This document shows, piece after piece, positions 26,189 through 34,948 of a stretch of 45,563 nucleotides of DNA (position 1 is the stretch's first letter; every line of letters starts with the position of its first letter). Source of the DNA: Rhodospirillales bacterium (GTDB lineage: Bacteria > Pseudomonadota > Alphaproteobacteria > Rhodospirillales > Casp-alpha2); contig JABMOY010000149.1 in the NCBI GenBank assembly GCA_013203955.1, positions 1 to 45,563 on the forward strand, given 5' to 3'. Below the pieces are notes generated by a model, which was given only the letters and a program-made list of their open reading frames with translations, had not been told where the DNA came from and did no database searches. A program made the translations under genes and the position numbers.

Positions 26189-27676
26189 CTACCCTGCCGC
26201 CGCCCTGGCAGCCGACGCGCCGGCGGCGCGGCCGAAGACGGCGCCCGACATCAGGCCGGTGCCGCCCGGGTAGTTGAAATAAAACAAGCCGCCGACCAAT
26301 TCACCGGCCGCATAGAGGCCGGGGATCGGTGCGCCGTCGGTGTCGATGACGTGGCCTTCGGTGGAAATCTTCAAGCCGCCGAAGGTGAACGTGATGCCGC
26401 AGGTGATGGCATAGGCCTCAAACGGCGGCGTATCGAGCGTCTGCGCCCAGTTGGATTTCGGAATTTCAAGGCCCTTGGTGCCGCGACCGTCGAGCACCGC
26501 CGGATTGAACGCAACGTCTGTCATGACAGCGGCGTTATAGGCTTCGACCTCGGCGACAAAAGCATCGGCGTCAACGTCATCCAGCTTCGCCGCCAATTCG
26601 CCGATGGTGTTGGCCATCGCCTTGGTCACTTGGCGGATGCGGTATTCGTCGCGCAGCATGTCGATGACCTTGGAATCGAACACCTGCCAGGCGAATTGCC
26701 CCGGTTGTTGCAGCACCACGTGGCCGTACTTGGCATAGGTGTAATTGCGGAAGTCGGCGCCTTCGTCGACGAAGCGCTTGCCGGTGGCGTTGACCATGAT
26801 GCCCAGGGGGTAGCTGTGTTTCTGAAACAGATCGCCGACGGCCAAATCGCCGAACGGCGGCGCGTTGCGGTCCCAGCCGACCGCGTGGCATCCCGACCAG
26901 TTGCCGGTCGACATGGCGCCGATATCGAGCGCCATCTTGATGCCGTCGCCGGTGTTGAACCGGGTGCCGCGAACGGGGGCCAAGTCCCAACCGGGGCCGA
27001 GGTAGCGCGTCCGCCATTCGGTGTTGGACTCGAACCCGCCGGCGGCCAGGACCACGGCCTTGGCGCGGATGTCGAAGGTCTCGCCACCGCTTCGGGCGAC
27101 GACGCCCCGGACCGCACCTTTTTCGACGATCAATTCGACCGCCCGGGTGGCGTAGAGGATTTCCATACCGGCGCCTTCGACCGCCGCCGTCAGCATGTCC
27201 ACCAGACCGGGCCCGCCGCCCCAGGCTTCTATGCACAGGCCGCCCCAGAACTTGAGCTTGCCATCGACCTTGAACGCCTGCCTGCCGAACGACGGCTGAA
27301 AGCGCACGCCTTTTTTGCGCATCCAGACCAGGGTCTCGAGGCTGTGGTCGATCAGCATTTCCGTCAGGTCCGGGTCGCACCGGTAGCGGGTCAAGCGGCC
27401 CATGTCGTCGAAGTATTGTTCGCGGGTGTAGGTGCCGAAATCGGTGTTCTTTATTTCCTCGTCGGACAAGTCCGGCATCACCGTCAGCAGATCATCGACG
27501 CCGGTGTGAGCGAAACGAATGGCGCCGGCGGTAAAACGGCTGTTGCCGCCGCGGTCATCGAAGGGCGCGCGTTCCAAAACCAACACCTTGGCCCCTTGTT
27601 CGCTGGCCGCCAGGGCCGCGGTCATCGCCGCATTCCCGGCGCCGACGACGACGACATCAATTTCTCTTGGGCCCAC
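26189..27676 (-). CDS. tcuA: FAD-dependent tricarballylate dehydrogenase-like (TcuA family)
   Basis: 495 residues of the fumarate reductase/succinate dehydrogenase flavoprotein superfamily, closest by motif to TcuA (tricarballylate to cis-aconitate). It shows VVVVGAGNAAMTAALAASEQGAKVLVLERAP (FAD), GGNSRFTAGAIRF, and at the end CGITFTFGGLKI and GLYAAGELVGGLFYFNYPGGTGLMSGAVFG. A TcuB iron-sulfur electron-transfer partner and TcuC transporter are not adjacent. A GTG at 27676 with AAGGA seven bases upstream is preferred to the ATG at 27727, which abuts the TTGTATACAA operator. Confidence 0.82.
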   Translation of the reverse strand: MGPREIDVVVVGAGNAAMTAALAASEQGAKVLVLERAPFDDRGGNSRFTAGAIRFAHTGVDDLLTVMPDLSDEEIKNTDFGTYTREQYFDDMGRLTRYRCDPDLTEMLIDHSLETLVWMRKKGVRFQPSFGRQAFKVDGKLKFWGGLCIEAWGGGPGLVDMLTAAVEGAGMEILYATRAVELIVEKGAVRGVVARSGGETFDIRAKAVVLAAGGFESNTEWRTRYLGPGWDLAPVRGTRFNTGDGIKMALDIGAMSTGNWSGCHAVGWDRNAPPFGDLAVGDLFQKHSYPLGIMVNATGKRFVDEGADFRNYTYAKYGHVVLQQPGQFAWQVFDSKVIDMLRDEYRIRQVTKAMANTIGELAAKLDDVDADAFVAEVEAYNAAVMTDVAFNPAVLDGRGTKGLEIPKSNWAQTLDTPPFEAYAITCGITFTFGGLKISTEGHVIDTDGAPIPGLYAAGELVGGLFYFNYPGGTGLMSGAVFGRAAGASAARAAAG

Positions 27677-27729
27677 TTTGTTTTCCTTTGCCGACAAGTT
27701 GGAGCCTATTATTGACCTCCTATGCACCG

Positions 27730-27741
27730 ATTGTATACAAT
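27730..27741. promoter_or_regulatory. ATTGTATACAAT palindrome, probable GntR-type operator
   Basis: A perfect 12-bp palindrome in the divergent promoter region between the TcuA-like and DUF1932 dehydrogenase genes. The core TTGTATACAA resembles operators of FCD-subfamily GntR regulators. The same ten bases occur at 44826-44835 between two other divergent catabolic genes. Confidence 0.65.
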
Positions 27742-27780
27742 TTTTAACCGGCTGTTTGCCGTGTCGTTTTAGGAATATTC

Positions 27781-28656
27781 ATGGAAAAACCTGTCATAGG
27801 CTTCATCGGTTTCGGCGAAGCGGCGGCGTCCATCAGCGAAGGATTGATCGAAGAAGGCGGCATCAGCGTTTTCGCCTATGATATCCGGCCCCGGCCCGAA
27901 GCTGACGGCGTTCACATGAAGGGCAGCCTGGAAGAACTGTTGGCGGCCACGGACATCGTCTTCGCCGCCGTCACGTCTGCGGTCGCGCTCGACGTCGCCA
28001 AGCAAGCCGCACCCTATTTGTCGGGCCGACATCTTTACGTCGATATTAATTCCGTTTCCCCGGTTACCAAGATCGCCGTCGGCAAGGTCGTCACCGACAC
28101 CGGCGCGCGCTTCGTCGAAGCCGCCGTCATGGCGGGCGTGCCGGGGTACAGACACAAGGTGCCGATGCTGTTGTCGGGTGAAGCGGCGGCGGAACTTATC
28201 GATTGCATGGGCCCGCTGGGCATGGTGATGGAAAATTTCGGGCCGGAACTGGGCCGCTCTGCCGCGGCCAAAATGTTTCGCTCCATCATGGTCAAGGGCC
28301 TGGAAGCGCTGTTCCAGGAATGCGTGCTGGGGGCGGACAAGTATGGCGTCTCGGAACGGGTGCTTAACTCCATCGCCGACGGTTATCCCGGCATCGACTG
28401 GAACAAGTTGGCCAGCCACCTAATTGGGCGCACCGCCATTCACGGTGAACGCCGCGCCCATGAAATGGAAGAGGTCGCCGAAACGCTAAAAGCCCTGGGC
28501 ATCGAGCCGATGATGTCGGAAGCCGCCGCCAAGCGCATCCATTGGGCTTACGATCAGGGACTGAAAGAAGCGTTTCCGGATGAGGCGCCCGAGAGCTATC
28601 AAGACGTCTTGGACGTCATCAATAAAAAGGCTGGATTCCCGCCTACGCGGGAATGA
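27781..28656 (+). CDS. NAD(P)-dependent oxidoreductase with DUF1932 domain (6PGDH/HIBADH-like)
   Basis: 291 residues. The N-terminal Rossmann motif is IGFIGFGEAAASISEGL, followed by the ADIVFAAVTSAVALDVA stretch and DINSVSPVTK typical of beta-hydroxyacid dehydrogenases. The C-terminal half (GRSAAAKMFRSIMVKGLEALFQECVLGA) with the conserved Lys of KMFRS fits DUF1932. The substrate is unknown. The last eight residues (AGFPPTRE) and the stop codon are supplied by a dispersed palindromic repeat that overlaps the 3' end of the gene, so the natural C-terminus may have been shortened or extended. Confidence 0.83.
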   Translation: MEKPVIGFIGFGEAAASISEGLIEEGGISVFAYDIRPRPEADGVHMKGSLEELLAATDIVFAAVTSAVALDVAKQAAPYLSGRHLYVDINSVSPVTKIAVGKVVTDTGARFVEAAVMAGVPGYRHKVPMLLSGEAAAELIDCMGPLGMVMENFGPELGRSAAAKMFRSIMVKGLEALFQECVLGADKYGVSERVLNSIADGYPGIDWNKLASHLIGRTAIHGERRAHEMEEVAETLKALGIEPMMSEAAAKRIHWAYDQGLKEAFPDEAPESYQDVLDVINKKAGFPPTRE

Positions 28657-28806
28657 CAGGAAAGATTTTCCCCCTCACGTCATTCCCGCGCACCCTCACG
28701 TCATTCCCGCGTAGGCGGGAATCCAGTCCCTTAAAAAGACGATTGTGTAATAGCTTGGATTCCCGCCGGAGCCTGTCCTCGCGAAGGCGGGGGCGGGAAT
28801 GACGGG
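28633..28806. repeat. Cluster of ATTCCCGC...GCGGGAAT palindromic repeats
   Basis: Copies of ATTCCCGC-CTAC-GCGGGAAT lie at 28635-28654 and in inverted order at 28703-28722, with an extended form (GGATTCCCGCCGGAGCC ... GGCGGGGGCGGGAATGACGG) at 28757-28806. A related half occurs near 23480-23496. The first copy overlaps the end of the upstream coding sequence. The stretch 28657-28985 contains these and the next repeat, and no gene I can support. Confidence 0.85.
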
Positions 28807-28835
28807 ATGAGGGGGCGGGAATAACAGAAAAAGTT

Positions 28836-28958
28836 TTCTTTTTGTCTTTGTGGTTTAAAAAAATCCAACCACAAAGACGCGAAGGCGCAAAGAAGAAGAA
28901 AAAGAAATTTTATTATAAAAAATTTTTCTTCGAGACTTTGTGCCTTTGTGGTTAAAAA
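28836..28958. repeat. AACCACAAAG-type inverted repeats, copies 2 and 3
   Basis: GTCTTTGTGGTTT and its inverse AACCACAAAGACGCGAAGGC, followed by GACTTTGTGCCTTTGTGGTT, form nested hairpins. They belong to the same family as the element at 23357-23430. Confidence 0.75.
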
Positions 28959-28985
28959 TTCTTTTTTACCTTGGTGGCTAGAGCC

Positions 28986-30047
28986 CTATTTCGAAATTGC
29001 GGCCGCCACGGCAACGCCGACATCCGCCGTTTTCGCACTTCCGCCCAGGTCGGGCGTGTGGTTGGCGGGGTCGGCCAGGACCGTATCGACGGCGGCATTG
29101 AAAGCATCTGCCGCCTTTAAAAGATCATCTCGGCCATGTTTGGCGCCCAGCCATTCCAACAGCATGGCCGCCGACATCATCAACGCCGCCGGGTTGCCGA
29201 TGCCTCGGCCCGCAATATCCGGGGCCGAGCCGTGGGCGGCCTGGGCGACACCGTGATCGTCGCCGACGTTGACCGACGCGCCCAAGCCCAGCCCGCCGGA
29301 AAGTTCCGCCGCCTCGTCGGACAGGATATCGCCGTACATGTTGGTGGTGACGATAACGTCGAAGGCGTCGGGCGTGCGCACCAGCAACGCCGCCATGGCA
29401 TCGATCAGCATCTCGTTCAATTCAACGTCGGGGTTGAGGGCGGCGACGGCGCGAACTTCGCCTAAGAACAAACCTTCGGAGACCTTCAGCACATTCGCCT
29501 TGGTCACCGCCGTTACCTTGCCTCGACGCCGCTTGGCCAGATCAAACGCGACCTCGGCGATGCGGCGCGAGCCCGAGCGCGTGATCTTGCGAACCGCCAG
29601 GGCGACATCCTCGGTCGGCATGAATTCGCCGGAACCTGAAAACATGTTGCGGTCGGCATAAAAACCTTCGGTGTTTTCGCGGGCAATCACCAGATCCATG
29701 TTTTTCGCCATCGCCGGAATGCCGGTCCGCACCTTGGACGGGCGGATGTTGGCGTAAAGGTCGAGGTCTTTCCTGACCGTCGCCGACGGATTGACGCCGC
29801 CTTCTTCCCGGGGCGGATAAGCATAGGTATCGACCGGCCCTAAGATAACGCCGCTTGCCGCCTTGATCTCATCCATAATCGCATCCGGCAGGGTCGAGCC
29901 CTGGTCAGCCAAGGCCGCGAGCCCGATGGTGCGTTCCTGAAAATCGAGCTTCAGCAAAAATTTGTCGTTGAGCGCATCCAGGGCTATGCGGGCTGCCGCC
30001 ATGATTTCCGGGCCGATGCCGTCGCCGGGCAGAATTAAAATTTTCAT
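28986..30047 (-). CDS. Isocitrate/isopropylmalate dehydrogenase family protein
   Basis: 353 residues. The N-terminus is LPGDGIGPEIM and the substrate loop has RPSKVRTGIP; RENTEGFYAD follows, and the metal site motif is TTNMYGDILSDEAAEL; NADP/NAD segment AAHGSAPDIAGRGIGNP is present. This beta-decarboxylating dehydrogenase family includes LeuB, Icd, tartrate/D-malate and homoisocitrate dehydrogenases, so the exact substrate cannot be fixed by motifs. It lies two bases downstream of the four-domain rhodanese gene and shares the operon with LeuC- and LeuD-like subunits. Confidence 0.86.
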   Translation of the reverse strand: MKILILPGDGIGPEIMAAARIALDALNDKFLLKLDFQERTIGLAALADQGSTLPDAIMDEIKAASGVILGPVDTYAYPPREEGGVNPSATVRKDLDLYANIRPSKVRTGIPAMAKNMDLVIARENTEGFYADRNMFSGSGEFMPTEDVALAVRKITRSGSRRIAEVAFDLAKRRRGKVTAVTKANVLKVSEGLFLGEVRAVAALNPDVELNEMLIDAMAALLVRTPDAFDVIVTTNMYGDILSDEAAELSGGLGLGASVNVGDDHGVAQAAHGSAPDIAGRGIGNPAALMMSAAMLLEWLGAKHGRDDLLKAADAFNAAVDTVLADPANHTPDLGGSAKTADVGVAVAAAISK

Positions 30048-30049
30048 GT

Positions 30050-31684
30050 CTAGGTTCCCCTGGCCGCAACTGAGGCCGCGCCGAAATCTCGGAAATCGGA
30101 TGTGCCGTCGCGCTCGACCTGATGGGTCAGGTCGACTTCCCAGCCGAGGTAGGTTTTCATCGCCGCCTCGTTGCCTTCTTCCAAATCATAAGGCCGGTAC
30201 CAGACATCGACCGGATCATCCAAGTTGTCCTTGAAGCCCGTCGCCAGAGGAAGGTCGGCCTCGCCCCAAGCGTCCGTGCCGCCGTCGAGGACCAAAACGT
30301 CGCGACCGGAAAGCGCCGCGTCCGCCGCCGCGACCTTGGCGAGCACGCCGTCGGGCGAGGTCAGGACGATTTTTGCCGCCTCCGGGATGGCGGCGAGGTT
30401 GCCGGCCAAATTACCAGGAAGATTGGCGCGGATGGCGAAGCGGCTGGCCGGGATGTGGCGTTTACGGTGTTCGCGGCTGTCGGTCAGATCGACGACGATG
30501 GCACCGCCGCCGACCATCATGGCGGCCAAGTCCTTCGCCCCGATCGTCTGCGGGGCGGCATCGTCCAGGCCGAAAATTTCCGGCTTATGCGGACCTTTAA
30601 CAAGAGTCCCGCTGGCAAGCGCATCGTCGAGGACATGAACATCCGTCCAGCCCAGCTGGTTCAGCCACGATGCCGACATCGTCGCGCGCACGCCGTTATC
30701 GTCGACCAGCACCAGACGCGCGCCGCGAACGGCGACGTAGCGGTCCGTCGCCTGAACCAATTGGCCGCCCGGCGCCGGTTTGGCGTCGGCCAGGTGCCCG
30801 GCCTCGAACTCTTTGCCGTCGCGCACATCGAGCACGTAAAGGCTGCGGGTGTCGTCGCCCCGCCATTGATCCAGCGTCGCTTTGTCGATCACCGACACCT
30901 TGAACTTTTCACCGGCGCGGGCGGCGCAGGCTTTGGCTTTCTCCAGGCCTTGCTCCGAGACCTCGGGGAAACTGTCCGTCTTGCCCTGGTCCACTTTAAG
31001 CCCCGCCAGGTGCCAGCCCATGGTGCCGTTTTCGAGAGCCACGACTTTATTCGGGATACCGGCGTTGATCAGCGACTGAGCGCCGATGATCGACCGCGTG
31101 CGCCCGGCGCAGTTGACGACGACGGTGGTTTCCGCATCTGGCGCGATGTCGTGAATGCGCAGCACCAGTTCGGCGCCGGGCACGTCGATGCCGCCGGGGA
31201 TGGACATGTTCTCGAATTCCACCATCGGGCGGCTGTCGACGATAACCATGTTGTCGCCCCGGTCTTGCATCGCCTGCAATTCCTTAGGGGGAATGTGCGG
31301 GGTGTCGTACCAGAGCTCGATGAATTCGCCGAATGCTTTTGAGGGCACGTTGACGCCGGTAAAGACCTCGAACCCGGCAGCGGCCCAGGCATCCAGCCCG
31401 CCGTCCAAAAACGAAATGTCGCTGTAGCCGAACCGCGCCAGCCGCTTAGTCCCGCGCTCGATCAGGTCGCCATCGTCGCCCCCCGCACAAAGCACGATCG
31501 GAACACCCAAACGCGGCAAAAGGTCGCTTGCCCTCAACTCCAGACGGCTCAGCGGCAGCGGTACGGCGAACAGCAGATGACCGTCGCCGAAGGTGCCTTC
31601 TTCGCGCAGATCGATCAGCGCCAGCTCGCCGTCGCTAATAATCAAGTCCTTGAGGGCTGCGGGCGTCAGGGGTTTGGCGGTCAT
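30050..31684 (-). CDS. Four-domain rhodanese-like protein
   Basis: 544 residues made of four rhodanese modules, at about 5-125, 130-240, 275-375 and 390-500. Domains 1 and 2 retain an active-site Cys (VLCAGGDD and VNCAGRTRS; the second is the classic CxGRTR loop). In domains 3 and 4 the equivalent loops read VDDNGVRA and LTSPDGVLA, with no Cys, so they are probably structural or regulatory. ATG at 31684 is preferred to TTG at 31687. It lies three bases behind LeuD and two before the dehydrogenase. A sulfurtransferase inside an aconitase/dehydrogenase operon is unusual; a link to the iron-sulfur cluster of the LeuC-like subunit is conceivable. Confidence 0.85.
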   Translation of the reverse strand: MTAKPLTPAALKDLIISDGELALIDLREEGTFGDGHLLFAVPLPLSRLELRASDLLPRLGVPIVLCAGGDDGDLIERGTKRLARFGYSDISFLDGGLDAWAAAGFEVFTGVNVPSKAFGEFIELWYDTPHIPPKELQAMQDRGDNMVIVDSRPMVEFENMSIPGGIDVPGAELVLRIHDIAPDAETTVVVNCAGRTRSIIGAQSLINAGIPNKVVALENGTMGWHLAGLKVDQGKTDSFPEVSEQGLEKAKACAARAGEKFKVSVIDKATLDQWRGDDTRSLYVLDVRDGKEFEAGHLADAKPAPGGQLVQATDRYVAVRGARLVLVDDNGVRATMSASWLNQLGWTDVHVLDDALASGTLVKGPHKPEIFGLDDAAPQTIGAKDLAAMMVGGGAIVVDLTDSREHRKRHIPASRFAIRANLPGNLAGNLAAIPEAAKIVLTSPDGVLAKVAAADAALSGRDVLVLDGGTDAWGEADLPLATGFKDNLDDPVDVWYRPYDLEEGNEAAMKTYLGWEVDLTHQVERDGTSDFRDFGAASVAARGT

Positions 31685-31687
31685 CAA

Positions 31688-32188
31688 TCAGGCTCTTTTC
31701 TTCAGTTTCTTTTGCAAGTGCGCCAACAGGCCGCCGTCGGCGATCATCGCCAGCAAATGTTCGGGCAGCGGCTCGCAGGCCAGCGTTTCCCCGGTTGTCA
31801 GGTTTTCCACTTTGCCCGCCAGGGGATCAATTTTCAATTCATCGCCCTTACTTATTTTATCGGTTTCAGGGCAAACCAGCGCCGGCAGGCCGAGATTGAG
31901 CGTATTGCGGTAAAAAATGCGGGCGAATGATTTCGCCAAGACGGCGCGGATGCCGAGGATCTTCAGATGCAGCGGCGCTTGTTCGCGGGACGAGCCGATA
32001 CCCATGTTGTTGCCGGCGACGAAAATGTCACCTTCCCGGACGGCGCCGGCGAAATCCGGGTCGATGGGCTCGAGACACAACTTCGCGCCTTCGTCGGCTT
32101 CCATATTCATGTAGGACTTGATCGGCGCCAACTGGTCGGTGTCGATGTTGTCGCCATAGACCCAGGCGTTTCCCTGAAGATCGCTCAT
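31688..32188 (-). CDS. Aconitase-superfamily small subunit (LeuD-like)
   Basis: 166 residues of the swivel domain found in isopropylmalate, homoaconitate and dimethylmaleate hydratase small subunits: YGDNIDTDQLAPIKSY at the N-terminus, AGNNMGIGSSREQAPLHLKILGIRAVLAKSFARIFYRNTLNLGLPAL in the middle. It should pair with the large subunit upstream. The ATG at 32188 overlaps the large subunit stop by four bases (ATGA), a coupling typical of such pairs. Confidence 0.88.
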   Translation of the reverse strand: MSDLQGNAWVYGDNIDTDQLAPIKSYMNMEADEGAKLCLEPIDPDFAGAVREGDIFVAGNNMGIGSSREQAPLHLKILGIRAVLAKSFARIFYRNTLNLGLPALVCPETDKISKGDELKIDPLAGKVENLTTGETLACEPLPEHLLAMIADGGLLAHLQKKLKKRA

Positions 32189-33465
32189 ATGCCGCCGCCT
32201 TCGGCCAGAAGCTCCCGCGGGTCGGTGATGCACCCGGTGATCGCCGCCGCCGCCACCGTATAAGGGGAAGCCAGATAAAGTTTGGAGGACTCCGGCCCGG
32301 CGCGGCCTTTGAAGTTGCGGTTGGTCGATGAAATACCGGTCATGTTTTCGTCCAACCTGGCCTCGCCCAAGCCGATGCAGCCGCCGCAGCCGGTCGCCAG
32401 AATCTTGGCGCCGGCGTCTTCCAAGACCCTCAACGTGCCGTCGGCCGCCGCCTGCTCGCGAATGTGCAGGGACGCGGGCGCGACGAAAAAGCGTGTATTT
32501 GCACTTTTTTTCCGGCCTTTGACGACGCTTGCGGCCATGCGCAGATCTTCGAGCTTGGCCCCGGTGCAGGCCCCCAAATAGGCTTGGCCGACGGGCGTTC
32601 CGGCGTGGTCGCCGACATCGCCGGCGTTTTCCGGGTTCGACGGCGCCGCCACTTGCGGGGCCAAGGCCTCGCCGTCCATGTCGATGGTGCGGGCGATCTT
32701 TGCGCCCTCGTCGCCCTGCCAGGTTTCCACATCAACGCCGTCAACACCAATTAACCCAAGGGTTTCAGCCGTTACCGCGTCGGGTGCAATGATGCCGGTC
32801 TTGGCCCCCAGCTCGGCGGCCATGTTGGTCAGCACCATGCGTTCATCCATGGTCATGGCGCTAACCGCACTCCCGCAATATTCGACGGCCATGTAATTGG
32901 CGCCCATGGCGCCGATGTCGCCGCAGAGTTTCAAGATCACATCCTTGGCGGCAACGCCGAGGCTCAGTTTTCCGGATACGTGCAGCCGCAATGTTTCCGG
33001 CACCCGTATCCAGATTTCGCCGGTCGCCAGCACGCCGGTCATTTCCGTCGCCCCGACGCCGACCATGAACGCCCCGAAGGCGCCGGCGGTGGTCGAATGG
33101 CTGTCGGCGCCGACGCAGAACATGCCCGGTTTCAGGTAGCCCTTTTCCGGCAGGATGACATGGCAGATGCCCTGTTCCGGGTGAAAGTTTTTAATTTTCT
33201 TGTCGGCCACCCATTGATGGCTGATTTCCTGAGTCTTGATGCTGCCCGGCGTCGGGTCGTTGACGTAATGATCGGTGATAACGACCAGCTTCGACGTATC
33301 CCAGACGGTCGCCCCCAGTTCGTCCAGGTACTTACCGGCGCGCCGGGGACCGGATGAGTCGTGCATCATCGCCAGATCGACGGCGCAGGTAACGATCTCG
33401 CCGGGCGAAACGGAGCTCACCCCGGCGGCGCGCGCAATAATCTTTTCCGAAAGCGTCATGGGCAT
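32185..33465 (-). CDS. Aconitase-superfamily large subunit (LeuC-like hydratase)
   Basis: 426 residues, the [4Fe-4S] hydro-lyase catalytic subunit. Motifs include DHYVNDPTPGS, GADSHSTTAGAFGAFMVGVGATEM and the iron-sulfur cysteines in LGACTGAKLEDL and TGCGGCIGLG. It isomerises or hydrates a dicarboxylate. Family members include LeuC, homoaconitase, and dimethylmaleate and other hydratases; the operon (CoA-transferase, rhodanese, dehydrogenase) does not look like leucine biosynthesis (leuA and leuB are not here in canonical form). A 4-bp overlap couples it to the small subunit. Confidence 0.87.
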   Translation of the reverse strand: MPMTLSEKIIARAAGVSSVSPGEIVTCAVDLAMMHDSSGPRRAGKYLDELGATVWDTSKLVVITDHYVNDPTPGSIKTQEISHQWVADKKIKNFHPEQGICHVILPEKGYLKPGMFCVGADSHSTTAGAFGAFMVGVGATEMTGVLATGEIWIRVPETLRLHVSGKLSLGVAAKDVILKLCGDIGAMGANYMAVEYCGSAVSAMTMDERMVLTNMAAELGAKTGIIAPDAVTAETLGLIGVDGVDVETWQGDEGAKIARTIDMDGEALAPQVAAPSNPENAGDVGDHAGTPVGQAYLGACTGAKLEDLRMAASVVKGRKKSANTRFFVAPASLHIREQAAADGTLRVLEDAGAKILATGCGGCIGLGEARLDENMTGISSTNRNFKGRAGPESSKLYLASPYTVAAAAITGCITDPRELLAEGGGI

Positions 33466-33507
33466 AGCTGAGGCTCTCTATCGTAAGTTCGCAAGGCGGG
33501 TCTCGCC

Positions 33508-33552
33508 CTTCGACAAGCTCAGGGTGAGGCCCTCATGCTGAGCTTGTCGAAG
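33508..33552. repeat. Long hairpin repeat between CoA-transferase and LeuC-like genes
   Basis: Two 22-bp arms, 33508-33529 and 33531-33552, separated by one base, match at 20 of 22 positions as an inverted repeat (CTTCGACAAGCTCAG ... CTGAGCTTGTCGAAG). It resembles the arms of the 95-bp cruciform repeats but is shorter. It lies in the 131-bp gap between the two genes of the same strand. Confidence 0.85.
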
Positions 33553-33596
33553 CATGAGGGGCGTCCTCACTATTGGCGTTCGAATGGGTCTCAGCA

Positions 33597-34778
33597 TTAG
33601 ATAACCTTCCCCTCCCGGAGTGCGCGAATCCTGTCCGCATCGTAACCGAGCCCCGATAAAAGATCATCCGTATGCTCGCCCAGTTTCGGCGCCGGGTTGG
33701 CGGGCGCCGGCGTTGCGGTCCTGACCGGCGGCCGCAGGTAGCGATAGGTGCCGTGGCCGTCGAGTTCGATTTCCTGGAGCCGCCCTTCGTCTTTGACAAA
33801 CGGATTTTCCATGGCCTCGGCGACATTGAGGATCGGCGACGCCGGTATGGTGCCGGCAAAATCGACCAGCCATTCGGCCGTGGTCCTGGCCGACAGCGCC
33901 GCATCCAGCATTTTCTCGATGAGGGGGCGATTTTCAAATCGCTCCTTGAAGGTCTTGAAGCGGGGGTCATCGGCCCATTCCGGGTGGCCGAGGGCGTCGG
34001 CCAACGCCGGCCAGAATTTTTCCTTGTTGCACATCAAATAAATCCAGCCGTCGGCGGTCTTGTACAACTGGCACGGCGTCAACGACGGATGCGCGGAGCG
34101 GCCTAAGCGTTCCTGCACGTGCCCGGCGTTCAGATACCACATCGCCGGATAGCCCAGATTGGACAGCGCCACATCAAACAAACTGACATCCAAATCGCCG
34201 CCTTCGCCGGACGCCCGCGCCCGGATGATGCCGCAGAGCGCCGCATAGGCCAGCCCCAGCCCGGTCATTTGATCGACCACCGACAGCCCGAACCGCGTCG
34301 GTTCGTGATCGGGGTCGCCGGTCAACGAGAAATAGCCGGTTTCGGCCTGCATCAGGTAATCGAACCCCGGCCATGACGCCCTAGGCCCGTCGCGGCCATA
34401 GGCCGACAGGTGGGCGCAGATGATTTTCGGGTTGGCGGCTTTTAAGTGATCATAAGTCAGCCCCAGCTTTTCCGGCACGTCGCCGCGCAGGTTGCTGGTC
34501 AGCGCATCGGCGGATTTCACCAAGTCCATGAGTACCGCCCGCCCGTCGTCCGATTGCAGATCGAGCGTCAGGCTTTTCTTGTTGCGGTTATAAGCGTGAA
34601 ACCATTGGCTTTCGCCGTTATCGAACCAATAAGGCCCGAGCGCCCTGGCAAAATCGCCTCCTTCCGGGGCCTCAATCTTAATGACCTCGGCCCCCTGGTC
34701 GGCCAGCCACATGGTGCCGAAAGGACCGGCGCCGTACTGTTCGACGGTCAGGATGCGCACACCTTCGAGGGGGATCAT
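33597..34778 (-). CDS. CoA-transferase family III (CaiB/BaiF)
   Basis: 393 residues. The N-terminus VRILTVEQYGAGPFGTMWLADQGAEVIKIEAPEGGDFAR and RNKKSLTLDL are typical. The catalytic Asp lies near residue 140 in WPGFDYLMQAETGY. The enzyme would transfer CoA between a dicarboxylate acyl-CoA and the substrate acid. It is upstream of the LeuC-like gene on the same strand with a 131-bp gap containing a hairpin repeat, so it may be the first gene of the unit or separately expressed. Specificity is unknown. Confidence 0.88.
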   Translation of the reverse strand: MIPLEGVRILTVEQYGAGPFGTMWLADQGAEVIKIEAPEGGDFARALGPYWFDNGESQWFHAYNRNKKSLTLDLQSDDGRAVLMDLVKSADALTSNLRGDVPEKLGLTYDHLKAANPKIICAHLSAYGRDGPRASWPGFDYLMQAETGYFSLTGDPDHEPTRFGLSVVDQMTGLGLAYAALCGIIRARASGEGGDLDVSLFDVALSNLGYPAMWYLNAGHVQERLGRSAHPSLTPCQLYKTADGWIYLMCNKEKFWPALADALGHPEWADDPRFKTFKERFENRPLIEKMLDAALSARTTAEWLVDFAGTIPASPILNVAEAMENPFVKDEGRLQEIELDGHGTYRYLRPPVRTATPAPANPAPKLGEHTDDLLSGLGYDADRIRALREGKVI

Positions 34779-34948
34779 GGTTTGCTTGCCTATTCCGTTG
34801 CCTGGGCGGGAGATTAAACTTTAAGGGATTGTCCTAAGAAATAAAGCAAAGAAAAAAAACCAAAACCGGGCCGCAAAAGCATCCCTTTTCGTAAGGTATT
34901 CTGGTAGTTTTGCCGCCGGCACCACCCTGGAAAAGCAGTTTGGCGAAC

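Noticed and set aside
31688-33465. Leucine biosynthesis leuCD operon
   Set aside because: The neighbours are a CoA-transferase, a four-domain rhodanese and a broad-family dehydrogenase, without leuA; the subunits fit several aconitase-superfamily hydratases.
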